Source: Girardinichthys multiradiatus
Taxonomy: Eukaryota > Chordata > Actinopteri > Cyprinodontiformes > Goodeidae
Assembly: GCF_021462225.1 (NCBI RefSeq)
Contig: NC_061812.1
Location: 38,427,175 to 38,491,174 of the forward strand
Length of the DNA stretch: 64,000 nucleotides
Direction of reading: 5' to 3'
In this document: piece after piece, positions 1-11,211 of the stretch
How positions within the stretch are numbered: position 1 is the stretch's first letter
Layout: every line of letters begins with the position of its first letter
Position numbers and translations under genes: made by a program
The notes under the pieces: generated by a model
Databases searched by the model: none
What the model saw: only the letters and a program-made list of their open reading frames with translations
Told to the model about the DNA's origin: nothing

Positions 1-470
1 ACCACTGTTACATTTGGAGGAAAAAAGGGGAAAGATTGCATGCCTGAGAACACCCTCCCAACTTTGCATGGGGCTGACAGTAAGGACTAGTGCACTTCAC
101 AAAATAGATGGCATCACGAAGAAAGAATATTATGTGGAAATAATGAAGCAACAGCTTAAGATACAAAGCAGGAGGTTAAAGCTTAGGCGAAAATGCATAC
201 CACCAAATCAGTTACTAAATGACTTAAAGCCAACAAAGTCAGCATTTCGGAGTGGCCCTCACAAAGCCCTGATCTCAGTCACATGGAAAATTTGTGGGCA
301 GAGCTAAAAAACTACAGTATGCAGGAACAAGGTAGCCTACAAACCTGACTTTGTTCGGTCAGGAGCAATGGACCAAAATTCCAGCAAACTATTTTGAGAA
401 GCTTATTAGGATATTTAACACAAGTCATACAGCTTACAGGCAATTCTTCCAAATATTAAGGAAATAATAA
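1..470 (+). pseudogene. Tc1/Sleeping-Beauty-type transposase, 3' relic
   Basis: This is the decayed C-terminal end of a Tc1-like transposase. Around 238-310 the text reads like the conserved block W-P-x-x-S-P-D-L-N-P-x-E-N-L-W-A-E-L, with the first residues mutated (S-P-H-K-A-L-I). It is followed by a recognisable but frame-broken tail (EEW-AKI) and a 3' untranslated part to about 470. No single open frame covers the domain, and the N-terminal half lies outside the window. The assignment to the Sleeping-Beauty-like group rests on family resemblance of this tail. It is certainly non-functional. Confidence 0.7.
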
Positions 471-1870
471 ACCACAGAATTTAAAGAAACTAATAAAAAA
501 CATTTCTAAAAATAATTGTCTCACCTATCACTCTGGCATTTAGCAAAGAGAACTAATTTGGGTAAACGTAGCTGACAGTGTAAGAGGAAAACCTTAGTCG
601 GATTTAGCCTTAGAAAGCAGGCTAATGAAATGAAGTAATACGTCTTTTTATACAGTGCATGTAAACATTTGGTTTCCACTTGTATATTTGATAGGCAAAT
701 GTGAAAGAAATATGTAAGCAATGATTATGAAGAAAAGATGAATGTATAATTTACTACACATAAAATATAAAACAAAACAACTGTTTCTTTTTTCCCATGA
801 GATCATTTGGGGAAAGTGACCTCTTTTTGTCCCCATAGCTGTAAAATAGTCACAGAACATTTCTGCATCTATAACCTGATTTTGAATTGAATAAATATCC
901 AAAGTGTTCATTTTCATCATTGAAATTCATTAACATGAAGTAAGCAGGTGCTAAAAGGTCCCGTCATGGATGTTGGGCTCTGGAGCCACTCTGGCTTCGT
1001 CCAGCGTATGACCTTGTGTTGAGGACAAACAATCACTGTGCTCAGCTGAAAGGTGTTTGGTAGGAAGTCGAGTTGGAGAGTGTGCGATGTGTGAGGCGAT
1101 CATGTCTGAATAGCTAAATAGCACACTCACATAGTCCTCCAGAGCCCTCATTACATGCCGCATCTTGAAAGGGCAGAGAGGGCAAAGCGATCATAAAGAG
1201 CAGTGATTATGACAGAGGGAAAGCGAGAGAGAGAGATACTTGCTTAGAAACCATCAGTGTCAGCAGGCTACAGAGGACGAGATGGAGGGGAGAAGACAAT
1301 GAAAAGCTACATCCAGGAGATCTTCCTCTGAGTCTCTTTATGCTCAGACAACAAAGCCCACATGATAAAACCTTGGGAAATGTTGAAAATGTGTGCAGAT
1401 GGGAGCCAGTGTAATGTCAACCAAAAGAGAATTTGCCCCATGTTTATTTGATCTTCCTACTCTTAACGCTCTTCTTTTAGGGCGAGTGCATTTTGACACT
1501 TGGTGATCCATATTCCATATGAGGAAAAATATTCTTTCGTTGCAAGCCTGTTTAACATAATCACTGTACAGGCACAAATGAAGTGAAAACTGCTGCCATG
1601 GCATAATATTTCAGCATGTTAACAAATCCTGTTGAATATAAACTGCTCACCCTGCCTCGTGTGTCAGTGAAGAGTAGCAGGCTGTGCATAGGAATAAAAA
1701 GAGTCTCTGAGCCAAAGCCAGAAAGAATTACAGGCATTGGGTGTTTTCATAATCTCTGAATTTTTGTTCCTCTGCCATATTTCATTTTACCCCTATATAG
1801 TGCCATAGAAAAGTCTTCAAACCCTTTGGGCATGTTGTGTTTGGCATGTTATAACCATCAGTTCTAATTC
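471..1870. other. AT-rich DNA with no recognised gene
   Basis: I see no recognisable coding domain, RNA gene or repeat here apart from a possible 33-bp micro-exon at 1131-1163 (listed separately). Short open frames occur but have no recognisable motif. Confidence 0.5.
1131..1163 (-). other. possible 33-bp micro-exon
   Basis: On the minus strand a strong pyrimidine tract ending in AG lies directly before position 1163, and a consensus donor (GTGAGT) begins at 1130. The 33 bases between them are a multiple of three and read MRHVMRALEDY in the frame that opens with ATG. I do not recognise the peptide and see no partner exon, so this could equally be chance. Confidence 0.2.
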
Positions 1871-2150
1871 TGTCATGAGCCTTGGGTGTTTGGGTTTTGG
1901 ATTTCTGTAGATGTTTGTTTTTTTCCCCCAGTTTATATTCTCTTAATGTTACAATTTTAATTCATCCCATTGTTTGGTCCATGCTTCATTGTACTGCCTC
2001 ATGCTCCATGGATTTTGCTCACTGTGTCTCTATTGGTCTGTTCGTGTTTGAAGCCCACTCCATGAGTTTTCTTATTTTTCTTATTAAAATAACTTTATTT
2101 TGCCATGACCATGTTCTGCATTTGTGTTCTCCTTCAACCGCACTATGACA
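1871..2150 (+). repeat. R1, short LTR-like repeat (TG...CA) with 5-bp duplication
   Basis: The segment begins TGTCATGAG and ends TATGACA. It is flanked by a perfect 5-bp direct duplication, aattc, at 1866-1870 and 2151-2155. It has no coding capacity, is rich in T, and contains a TTTATATTC and an AATAACTTTATT-type stretch near its end. TG...CA ends with a 5-bp duplication are what a solo LTR or small non-autonomous LTR element leaves. Similar copies lie at 2570-4599 (R2) and 57245-57470 (R4), and partly at 6109-6325 (R3). Confidence 0.65.
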
Positions 2151-2569
2151 AATTCATTTTAATGGGATTTTATGAGGCAGACCAACACAAAGTAGTGCAT
2201 AATTATAAAGTGAAAAAAAATGACATATTTTAATTATTTTACAATCAAAAATATAAGAAAATGTATGTGCACTTTGCACATACATTCAGCACTTTGTAGA
2301 GCCACCTTTAGCTGCATTTAAGGCAGCAAATTGTTCGGGCAGAGCTTAGGACAAAATTTCATAACCTATACCTGCATTAGACCTCTCCACAGCTTTGTTC
2401 CCGACCCGCTTGTTCCTTGGTCTTCCTTGGTCTTCTGATGCTGTTGGTTCACTAATTTTCTCTAATAAACCTTTGAAGCCATCACAGAACAACTGTGTTT
2501 AAAATGAGATCAAACTACAGACAGATGTCTAGAAGAATCTTGGTTGCTCTGGATTTTATTTGGTGTATT
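2151..2569 (-). mobile_element. Tc1-t1, internally deleted Tc1-like relic (first part)
   Basis: The left end corresponds to the 3' terminal region of a common fish Tc1 family (the variant with a run reading AATGGGATTTTATG near its terminus). Around 2290-2320 there is the end of the transposase, and around 2385-2440 the text jumps to the start of the coding region (the antisense of AAGGAACA...). Most of the transposase is therefore deleted. At 2565-2569 it is interrupted by R2, and the sequence resumes at 4605. Confidence 0.65.
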
Positions 2570-2836
2570 CATCATGACCCTTAGGTGTTTGAGTATGTTT
2601 TTTCCTTGGTGTTTATATTCTCAGTGTTACTATCTTAGTGTATCCCATTGATTACTTGTTTAATTTAATTCTGTACATTTAGATATCCTCTGTTAGATTT
2701 CCTTCCTGTGTTCCCCTCTGTCTGATCCTGCTCACTTCATTGGTCTCAGCTGTTTCTCATATGCTCCAGATTACTCACACCTGCATTCTACGTCTTGTCT
2801 CCATTCATCCCTCAGTGTGTAAGCTCATCTGTTGTA

Positions 2837-4434
2837 CAGGTCCTTCTCAAAATATTAGCAAATTGTGATAAAGTTCATTATTTTCCATAATTTCATGATG
2901 AAAATTTAACACTCATATATTTTAGATTCATTGCACACTAACTGAAATATTACAGGTATTTTATTGTCTTAATACAGATGATTTTGGCATACAGCTCATG
3001 AAAACCCAAAATTCCTATCTCACAAAATTAGCATATTTCATCCGACCAATAAAAGAAAAGTGTTTTTAATACAAAAAAAAGTCAACCTTCAAATAATCAT
3101 GTACAGTTATGCACTCAATACTTGGTCGGGAATCCTTTGGCAGAAATGACTGATTCAATGAGGCGTGGCATGGAGGCAATCAGCCTGTGGCACTGCTGAG
3201 GTCTTATGGAGGCCCAGGATGCTTCGATAGCGGCCTTTAGCTCATCCAGAGTGTTGGGTCTTGAGTCTCTCAACGTTCTCTTCACAATATCCCACAGATT
3301 CTCTATGGGGTTCAGGTCAGGAGAGTTGGCAGGCCAATTGAGCACAGTGATACCATGGTCAGTAAACCATTTACCAGTGGTTTTGGCACTGTGAGCAGGT
3401 GCCAGGTCGTGCTGAAAAATGAAATATTCATCTCCATAAAGCTTTTCAGCAGATGGAAGCATGAAGTGCTCCAAAATCTCCTGATAGCTACCTGCATTGA
3501 CCCTGCCCTTGATAAAACACAGTGGACCAACACCAGCAGCTGACACGGCACCCCAGACCATCACTGACTGTGGGTGCTTGACACTGGACTTCTGGCATTT
3601 TGGCATTTCCTTCTCCCCAGTCTTCCTCCAGACTCTGGCACCTTGATTTCCGAATGACATGCAGAATTTGCTTTCATCCGAAAAAAGTACTTTGGACCAC
3701 TGAGCAACAGTCCAGTGCTGCTTCTCTGTAGCCCAGGTCAGGCGCTTCTGCCGCTGTTTCTGGTTCAAAAGTGGCTTGACCTGGGGAATGCCATTTCCTG
3801 CACACGTCTGTGCACGGTGGCTCTGGATGTTTCTACTCTAGACTCAGTCCACTGCTTCCGCAGGTCCCCCAAGGTCTGGAATCGGCCCTTCTCCACAATC
3901 TTCCCCAGGGTCTGGTCACCTCTTCTGGTTGTGCAGCGTTTTCTGCCACACTTTTTCCTTCCCACAGACTTCCCACTGAGGTGCCTTGATACAGCACTCT
4001 GGGAACAGCCTATTCGTTCAGAAATTTCTTTCTGTGTCTTACCCTCTTGCTTGAGGGTGTCAATAGTGGCCTTCTGGACAGCAGTCAGGTCGGCAGTCTT
4101 ACCCATGATTGGGGTTTTGAGTAATGAACCAGGCTGGGAGTTTTAAAGGCCTCAGGAATCTTTAGCAGGTGTTTAGAGTTAACTCATTGATTCAGATGAT
4201 TAGGTTCATAGCTCGTTTAGAGACCCTTTTAATGATATGCTAATTTTGTGAGATAGAAATTTGGGGTTTTCATGAGCTGTATGCCACAATCATCCGTATT
4301 AAGACAATAAAAGACCTGACATATTTCAGTTAATGTGCAATGAATCTAAAATATATGAATGTTAAATTTTCTTCATAACATTATGGAAAATAATGAACTT
4401 TATCACAATATGCTAATATTTTGAGAAGGACCTG
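2837..4434 (-). mobile_element. Tc1 copy A (DD34E family), 1598 bp
   Basis: This is a complete Tc1/mariner-type element flanked by TA on both sides (2835-2836 and 4435-4436). The ends read CAGGTCCTTCTCAAAA inward from each side. The terminal inverted repeats are long, about 200 bp. The element carries one transposase reading frame broken by a deletion. It belongs to the same family as copies B (16370-17771) and C (57565-59130) and is inserted in R2. Confidence 0.92.
3115..4106 (-). pseudogene. Tc1-like transposase of copy A, frameshifted
   Basis: The gene encodes a DDE transposase that would cut and paste the element at TA sites. The N-terminal 113 residues (4106-3768) hold the paired-type helix-turn-helix region, opening MGKTADLTAVQKATI, and a basic GRKKCGRKR segment. 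The catalytic part (217 residues, down to 3115) keeps the first Asp in FSDESKF, the second in FQHDLAPAH, and the Glu in NPIENLWD with 34 residues between the last two. The two halves are out of frame because 13 bp are missing near 3785-3790, compared with copy B. Otherwise the coding sequence is well preserved, which suggests a fairly recent insertion. Confidence 0.9.
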
Positions 4435-4604
4435 TATTTGCTCCCTGTCAGATTCTCCCATTACTCTCCCAGTTTATATACCTGTGACTCAGCTGTTTCC
4501 TCATCCGGTTTCCTTGTGTTCCTTGAAAGCTTTCTCATCGTGCTCATTAAATTATTTGGTGTGTACCTGGATCCTGCTTCTCCACCTCACCATGTAACAG
4601 TATT

Positions 4605-4695
4605 ACAGTAAAGGGGGCTGAATACAATTCTATGCCATACTTTCCAAATTTTATTTGTATAAGACATTTTCAAACAGGGTTATGAGTACTTTTGC
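4605..4695 (-). mobile_element. Tc1-t1, second part
   Basis: Starting with AGTAAAGGGGGCTGAATAC, this piece continues the Tc1-t1 relic interrupted at 2569 and ends in the terminal region near GAGTACTTTTGCAC. It holds no coding sequence. Confidence 0.6.
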
Positions 4696-6034
4696 ACTTT
4701 TATGATCATATTCATCTGATAAAACCCTGGATCATCAGCTTTTCTCTAAGTGCCTCAATTTCTGATAAACCAGACTCTAGTGAAGTATTGTTAGTTACCT
4801 ACTTATGCTTGCAGTTGCCTTACCTCAACAAACTGAAATTTATTGAAAATGAGCAAAACAGTCAATGTCCAGATCTGAAAACCTTTTAGAAATACTGAAG
4901 AACTACTTTTTCTAAAGACCGCTTTAGAATATTACTCATGATTATTAAAATACCTACAAAGAAAGCAAAAATGACTCAGACTTTTGTAGAGCACAGTGTT
5001 TTAAGAAAATGAGTCAAGTGCCATAGAGGGATGCTATTCTGGCTTGCACTGAATAAAAACATACGTTGTAGAAAATTATTTTTTCATGTTTGATAGCTCT
5101 GTGACTGTTTAGCCCATTGCAGCCATTCTCAGGTGGCTCAATTGGAAACAACTGCATACATCCACTAACTCCCACTTGTCCTATCTTGTCCTCCCCTCAC
5201 TCCTCTCTCCAAAGGAGCATGAGTTAATGTGGTGGCAGAGCAACTAATTTGTGGTTTTCTGCCAATAATCCACTGTGAATCCCAGGCAAGCCGCAAGTCA
5301 TCAGAGCAGCAGAGAAGACAAGCCACTGATCCCAGCAGACTGTGTGGTGAGCTCCTCCTCTCTCTCACCTTCACAGCAGCAGGAAGCTTGGCTAATGACT
5401 TGCAGGACTAACAGCTTGCAGCGTACAGACTACACTGTTGATCTCTGTGCTATCACTCTCTCACTTTTCTTTTTTTTACTTTAATTCTAATTGTTGGCTT
5501 TCTTAGTTTCTTCACCTTTGTGTGTCAGCATTTCTGGTTAATCTCGCTATGTATATGAGTTTTGCTTTCCTGTGCTCGCCTGTTAACCACACATCCCACT
5601 TATGAGCTCAGCAGAGATTTCTGCAGAACCTCCTGGCCATAGGAACCTCACCAAATGTCACTGAGAGGAAATCTCTGAAAGGAAATCGAGGTTTGGCCCA
5701 TCTCATTAAGAGAACTGGCTGTTCAGCAGAGAGAGAATTCACAGACAGAGAAGAATTCACAAGTTTTGTATGCATACCGGTCAGTCTGTTTTATCCAGCA
5801 TGCAGATATTTGATCTTTGAGCCTATAAGAAAAGTAGAAGGTGGCAAATAGCAGCTTACCAGGTTTGACCTCTGTGAATGTATGTACATATAATGCATGG
5901 ACAACAAGAACTAAAGCAAAAGGTCAAAAAGCCAAAATAAATATGCAACTCATGCCAGAGTGAGACACATCCATGTGTGCAAGTTCAATAAAATCTGAAA
6001 AAAGACAGGTGAAACCAACTAAATTCTGTAATTT
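4696..6034. other. unique-looking DNA with no recognised gene
   Basis: I recognise no gene or repeat family here. Short open frames (for example near 5165-5480) have no domain signature. Confidence 0.5.
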
Positions 6035-6108
6035 AATAGTATTAAAGTTCCACAGTTTGTCACATTATAACCACAAACTTTAATATATAATTTCTGTATT
6101 TCTTCAAT
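6035..6108 (+). mobile_element. Tc1-t2, 5' terminal piece
   Basis: The run CACATTATAACCACAAACTT resembles the 5' terminal region of the same Tc1 family as Tc1-t1. This is the first fragment of a single old Tc1 copy whose other pieces lie at 6325-6542, 23471-23837 and 26758-26945. Confidence 0.5.
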
Positions 6109-6325
6109 TATCACGATCCGCTGGTGTTATGTTTTGGTTGCCATCTGTGTTCATTTTGGTCATTTTATTGTTATATGCCTTAGTTTATTTGTTTATGTTT
6201 TACCCCCTGGTTTACTTTAGTGTTTATGTACATTTTGGTATTATTGTGCCTGATATTTTCCTTATGTCTCTTTCTCTTCTCTCCCTCAGTTTGCTTAGTC
6301 TTCATTGGTCTCAGCTGTTTTTCCT
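6109..6325 (+). repeat. R3, truncated relative of R1/R2/R4
   Basis: It begins TATCACGATCC and shares the block TCATTGGTCTCAGCTGTTT with R2, then stops short of the family's 3' end. It lies between two Tc1-t2 fragments. No target duplication could be identified. Confidence 0.45.
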
Positions 6326-6542
6326 ACTAGAGCTAGCTCAGGCTAGGAAGTAGAATCTGTAGACAGGACATCTATAAGTTTTGCACCCCATAAATCCAGC
6401 CATTATGGAAGAGTGGCAATTACAGTTTGACACCAGCCATGTATGGGACACAGGGAGGAGGTGCTCTGGTCAGATGAAACCAAAATTAACTTTCTGGCCT
6501 ACATGTAAAAAATTATGTGTACAGAGAGCATACATTGCACAT
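6325..6542 (+). pseudogene. Tc1-t2, transposase fragment
   Basis: The order of blocks (AGAATCTGT-GACAGGACA, CATTATGGAAGAGTGGCAA, GGTGCTCTGGTCAGATGAAAC) matches the middle of a Tc1 transposase gene, just up to the first catalytic Asp (SDE, here S-D-E-T). It is broken by stops. At 6542 it is cut by LTR-a. The Tc1 text resumes after the acat duplication at 23471. Confidence 0.7.
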
Positions 6543-7470
6543 TGTTGGACCACGTTTTGCTGAATATTGGACCATTTGCATGTTGATGTACGCCACCAAG
6601 CCTTCTGGCGCCATCGGCCATTTTGTACCCCAGGATAGTCCGCTACTAAAAATCCCAGCGGGAACCGCGGCTGATAGGATGGGGGCATCGCAGCTCTGAT
6701 GTCACAGTGGACTATGTAAGGGCACCGGAGACGCCCACCATGGCTTTTTCAGTTGGGACCGAGAGATGGTTACCGGCATCTGAAGCGCATCATTCTGGAG
6801 AAGAAAATCCCACGTGGACTTTCATTCATTCTCCCTTTTGGCCAACGAGAACAAACTCATAAAAGAGGCTCCGGGACTAGGAAGGCCTGGAGTTTTCAAC
6901 TTTACCGATCAAAGGCGTGGATTTAACATGTAACCAAAAAGAACACGAAGTTTTCAGGGAGACCCAATTTTCCTCCTTGTTTTTTGTTTTGTTCCAGTTG
7001 ACTAGTGACGGTCCATCATATTTTTCACCTTTCTGCCAAGGAGGCCGAGAGGAATAAAACTCACGGAATAAAACTGGAAGCTGGTTCCACAGGAGAGGAG
7101 CCTGATAACTAAAAGATCTGCCTGACATTCTACTTCTAGAGACTCTAGGAACTACCAGTAAACCTGCAGTCTGAGAACGAAATGCTCTGTTAGGAACGTA
7201 TGGAACAATCAGATCTCTGATGTATGATGGAGCTAAATCATTAAGGGCTTTATATGTGAGGAGGAGAATTTTAATTTCTATTCTGGATTTAACAAGGAGC
7301 CAATGAAGGGAAGCTAAAGTAGGAGAAATATGATCTCTCTTTTTAATTTTCATCAGAACTCTTGCTGCAGCATTTTGAATCAGCTGAAGGCTTTTAACTG
7401 CATTTTGTGGACATCCTGATAGTAACGAATTATAATAGTCCAGCCTTCAAGTAACAAATGCATGGACTAG

Positions 7471-8056
7471 TGTCATGATTTTTACAGCCGACTTAACCAC
7501 ATGCAGAGACACTCAGAGAACTTATTAAATAAAGAAGTTTATTGCAAACTCGGTCAAGCACAACAGAAGCGGCGAATCTAATCTCGCGCCACTGAAAAAA
7601 CACAAAGAGAAATGATTAGTGGCTCAGAATGTGACCCAACTGAAACATTCTCTTACTGGAGAATCCGGGGAAACCGCCAGGGAGAGGATATGTGTCAGGA
7701 AAGAAGCCCCGCTTGCCAGGTTCAGTCCAATTCCAGGAAGTAGCCAGTACCACAACGGCGGACATGGACAGGTCAGGCAGAAATCGTACCTGGAACAGGT
7801 AACAGGGGAAGTTAGAATTCATACAGAAAAAATACTTCAATCCTTCACAGCAAATCTTGCAAAGTTTTCAGGGCTGGCCAGAAGATTACCACGGAGGAAA
7901 AACACTCAGGCGACGAAGTGTTGGCAACCATCCTCTTTATGCTTCCCAGCTGATGAATAGATGAGCAACACCTGTCGCCTCAGGACTCTCCTACTGGCGG
8001 CACCTAGTGTTGGAAAGGTGTTAGCAGCAGGCAGCAGATGGCTCCAGATCCTGAAT
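7471..8056. repeat. R6, non-coding repeat inserted in the L2 LINE
   Basis: It begins TGTCATGATT and is bounded by a perfect 5-bp duplication, actag, at 7466-7470 and 8057-8061. The L2 coding text is continuous across it. It is about 586 bp, ends in CTGAAT rather than CA, and has no recognisable coding sequence. The start and duplication size match R1 and R4, so it may be a longer or rearranged relative. Confidence 0.6.
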
Positions 8057-8167
8057 ACTAGTTTTTCAGCGTCACTCCTGGACAGGATATTTCTAATTTT
8101 GGCAATGTTCCGGAGATGAAAGAAGGAAACCCTGGAAACCTGTTTGATATGGGATTTAAAGAAGAAG

Positions 8168-8750
8168 AAGGTTTCGGTGTTGTGGAGACCTCCTGTCTTG
8201 TTCCGGTACCAAAGAAAACTCACCCATCAGTCCTCAACGACTATAGACCTGTTGCCCTAACATCCCACATCATGAAGGTCCTAGAGAGACTCCTGTTGGC
8301 CCACCTGAGTAAGCAAACAGTAAACCATCAGAACCCCCTTCAGTTTGCTTATCGCTGTGGAGTTGGAGTTGAAGATGCCATCATACACCTGCTTCAACAA
8401 ACCCACTGTCATCTGGACAAAGCCAGCAGCACTGTGGGGATCATGTTCTTTGATTTCTCCAGTGCATTTAATACAATCCAACCTGATTTGCTTTGTCAGA
8501 AACTCCAGAAGACTCAGGTGGAGGCCTCAACAATCTCCTGGATCAAAAACTACCTGACAAACAGACCACAGTTTGTGAGACTGAAGGGTTGTGAGTCTAA
8601 CCAGGTAGTCAGCAGCACAGGAGCACCACAGGGGACTGTACTCTCACCATTCCTTTGCACTATGTACACCTCAGACCTCAAGTACAAGACAGAATCCTGT
8701 CATCTGCAGAAATACTCGGATGATTCTGCAGTTGTGGGGTGGATCAGAGA
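8168..8750 (+). pseudogene. Rex1/CR1-like reverse-transcriptase fragment in the L2
   Basis: A plus-strand piece of a second LINE family lies here. It reads through the reverse-transcriptase core: LNDYRPVALTSH, FFDFSSAFNTI, TGAPQGTVLSP, and the catalytic box YSDDSAVVGW. It starts and ends abruptly, with L2 sequence on both sides. It is very similar to the corresponding part of the LINE at 31287-33864. The assignment to the Rex1/CR1 group is by recollection of the family and is moderate. Confidence 0.8.
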
Positions 8751-11211
8751 TCTTTATTATCGGAGGTCAATTTAATGCCATCCAGGTTAAGTGATTGACT
8801 AAGCAGTTTCTTTTTTAAAGACTCCGGTCCAAAGATGACAACTTTTGTAGAAAATTTAAAGTCATCCAAGTTTTTATGTCTTCAAGACATGCATGGTGTA
8901 GTCTATCTAACTGGTTGGGCTCATCAGGATTCATGGATAAGTAAAGCTGAGTGTCCTCAGCGTAACAGTGAAAATTTATTCTATGCTGCCTGATAATTTT
9001 ACCCATTGGAAGCATATATATAGTAAAGAGAATTGGCCCAAGTACTGAACCCTGTGGTACTCCACAATTAACCCTGGAGTTTAAAGATGATTTATCATTT
9101 ACATGAACAAACTGGAATCTGTCAGACAGATAGGATTTAAACCAGCCTAGCGATGTTCCCCTGATCCCTACAGCATATTCCAGCCTTTCTAAGAGAATAT
9201 TGTGATCAACTGTATCAAATGCAGCACTGAGAACTAACAGGACAAGTACAGATTCCATTATCTGAGGCCATAAGAATATCATTAGTGACTTTCAGTAGTG
9301 CTGTTTCAGTGCTATGATGAGCTCTGAAGCCTGACTGAAACTCTTCAAACAGGGCATTGCTGTGTAAATGCTCATACATTTGATTAGCAACTATTTTCTC
9401 AAGAATTTTAGATAAGAATGGAAAATTGGATATAGGTCTGTAATTTTTCAAGTCATCTCGATCAAGCGAAGGTTTCTTAAGCAAAGGTTTAATTATAGCT
9501 ACCTTAAAAGCCTGTGGTACATATTCATTTACTAAGGATAGGTTAATCATACCTAAAATGGGGCTGGTAATCAGAGGGAACACTTCCTTAAATAATTTGG
9601 TTGGGATTGGGTCTACCATACAAGTTGAAGGTTTAGATGAAGCTAATATTTCTGATAACTCAGGAAGCTCCACAGGATCAAAGCAGTCCAAACACAGATC
9701 AGGTTCTACAGTTACTTCCAATGTTGTCTCACTTGCTGAGGATGAAGTAATCATCTTCGGGAGTATGTCAAAGATTTTCTTTTTAATAGAATCAATTTTA
9801 TTTAAGAAGAATCCCATAAAGCCATGACTGCTAAAAGCTAAGGGAATGGATGGCTCAACAGAGCCATGACTCTGTGTAAGTTTAGTGACTGTACTAAAGA
9901 GAAACCTAGGATTATTCTTGTTCTCTTCTATTAATGATGAGAAATAAGCTGTTCTAGCTTGGTGAAGTGTCTTTTTATACAACAGTAAGCTATTTTTCCA
10001 GATTAAGTAGGAATCCTCTAGGTGTGTGGAGCACCATTTTCTCTCCAATTTTCTAACATTGTGCTTTAAAGTACGCAGCTGTGAATTAAACCAGGGAGCT
10101 AGCCTCCTATGATTAATTACCATCTTTTTCAAGGGGGCTGCATTATCTAATGGACCACGCAATGATGAAGTAACACTATGAACAAGAGAATCAATTTGTG
10201 AAGGGGAAAAAACAAAATTATTGCCCTCCACTGTGCTTTTCTGTGATAATGAGGAAATCAAAAGTAGAACAGATTCTTTAAATGTTGTTACAGCATTGTC
10301 TGATAATGATCTACTATAATGAAATTTTCTTTCAGGTGTGGAGTACTCGGTTAAATTAAACTCGAAGGTTATTAAAAAATGGTCAGACAGGACAGGGTTA
10401 TGAGAAAATATTGTTATGTTTTTACACTCAATGCCATATGTCAGCACAAGGTCCAGAGAATGAAGACAAAGGTGGGTAGGTTTGTTAATGTTTTGAGCAA
10501 AGCCAATTGAGTCTAAGATAGCATTAAAGGCTATATTTAGGCTATCACTTTCAGTGTCAACTTGAATGTTAAAATCCCCCACTATAATAACCTTATCTGT
10601 ATTTAACACTAAATCAGATAAAGGGTCTGAAAACTGATGTAAAAATTGAGAGTAAGGGCCTGGTGGATGGTACAAAACAACAAACAGAAGTGGCTTTAGT
10701 GCTTTGCAATTTGGATGAGGAAAACCCAGGATTAAATATTCAAAAGAGTTGTAGCTATTGATTGGTCTGGGACAAGTCAATAAATCGGACTGAACATGGT
10801 TGCTACTCCTCCTCCTCGCCCAGTATTTCGAGGAATGTGAAAATTTAAATAATTAGTAGGAGTTGACTCATTTATAGTAACATAATCCTCTTGCTGCAGC
10901 CAGGTTTCTGTGAGGCAAAATAAATCAATCTGATTGTCACAAATCAGGTCACTAACTAGCAAAGTATTTGAAGAGAGAGATCTTATGTACAGTATGCCAC
11001 ATTTAATTGTTTTATTTTTCTTTTTAGTCTGAGTTGGGTTTATTTTTATTAGATTTTCCTGATATCCTCGTTTTAGATTATTTTTTAATCTATTCAATTT
11101 TGGCTGTGGGCGAGACACTGTCTTAATAGGGTAATGGGTGGGTAGCAGTACAGAAGCTGCAGAGAGGAGTGTTAAACTACGACCCTGCTTCCTGGTCTGA
11201 ACCCTGGGTTG

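Larger units (their letters stand above)
2570..4599 (+). repeat. R2, LTR-like repeat inserted in Tc1-t1 and split by Tc1 copy A
   Basis: R2 runs from CATCATGACC to CATGTAACA. It is flanked by a perfect 5-bp duplication, gtatt, at 2565-2569 and 4600-4604. The Tc1-t1 text on the two sides joins seamlessly across it. Without the nested Tc1 copy A (2837-4434) R2 is about 430 bp, longer than R1 or R4, with shared blocks such as CATTGGTCTCAGCTGTTT. It has no coding potential. The start has CA where the other copies have TG, which fits two transitions in an old copy. Confidence 0.65.
7063..11118 (-). pseudogene. L2 ORF2 (endonuclease/reverse transcriptase), broken
   Basis: In family members this protein nicks DNA and reverse-transcribes the LINE RNA. 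The first part (11118-9900) has the endonuclease blocks LFCLTETWL and VGDFNI and a late SDH motif. The reverse-transcriptase part (about 9550-8815) shows LKNYRPIS, the LSAAFDTVDH block, GVPQGSVLGP and the catalytic box written YAED instead of YADD. The C-terminal domain resumes at 8167-8059 and again at 7470-7063 (IKKRDHISPTLASLHWL, ending at LWNQLPV). Frameshifts fall near 10780 and 9250-9280, and the last residues are missing at the junction with LTR-a. Confidence 0.88.

Noticed and set aside
5165..5484. Short overlapping frames on both strands
   Set aside because: All are under 70 codons, without motif, and explained by chance in a GC-richer patch.
7619..8223. Frames of 105-113 codons near R6
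   Set aside because: The plus-strand frame is inside the non-coding repeat R6. The minus-strand frame is a chimera of L2 coding text and R6.
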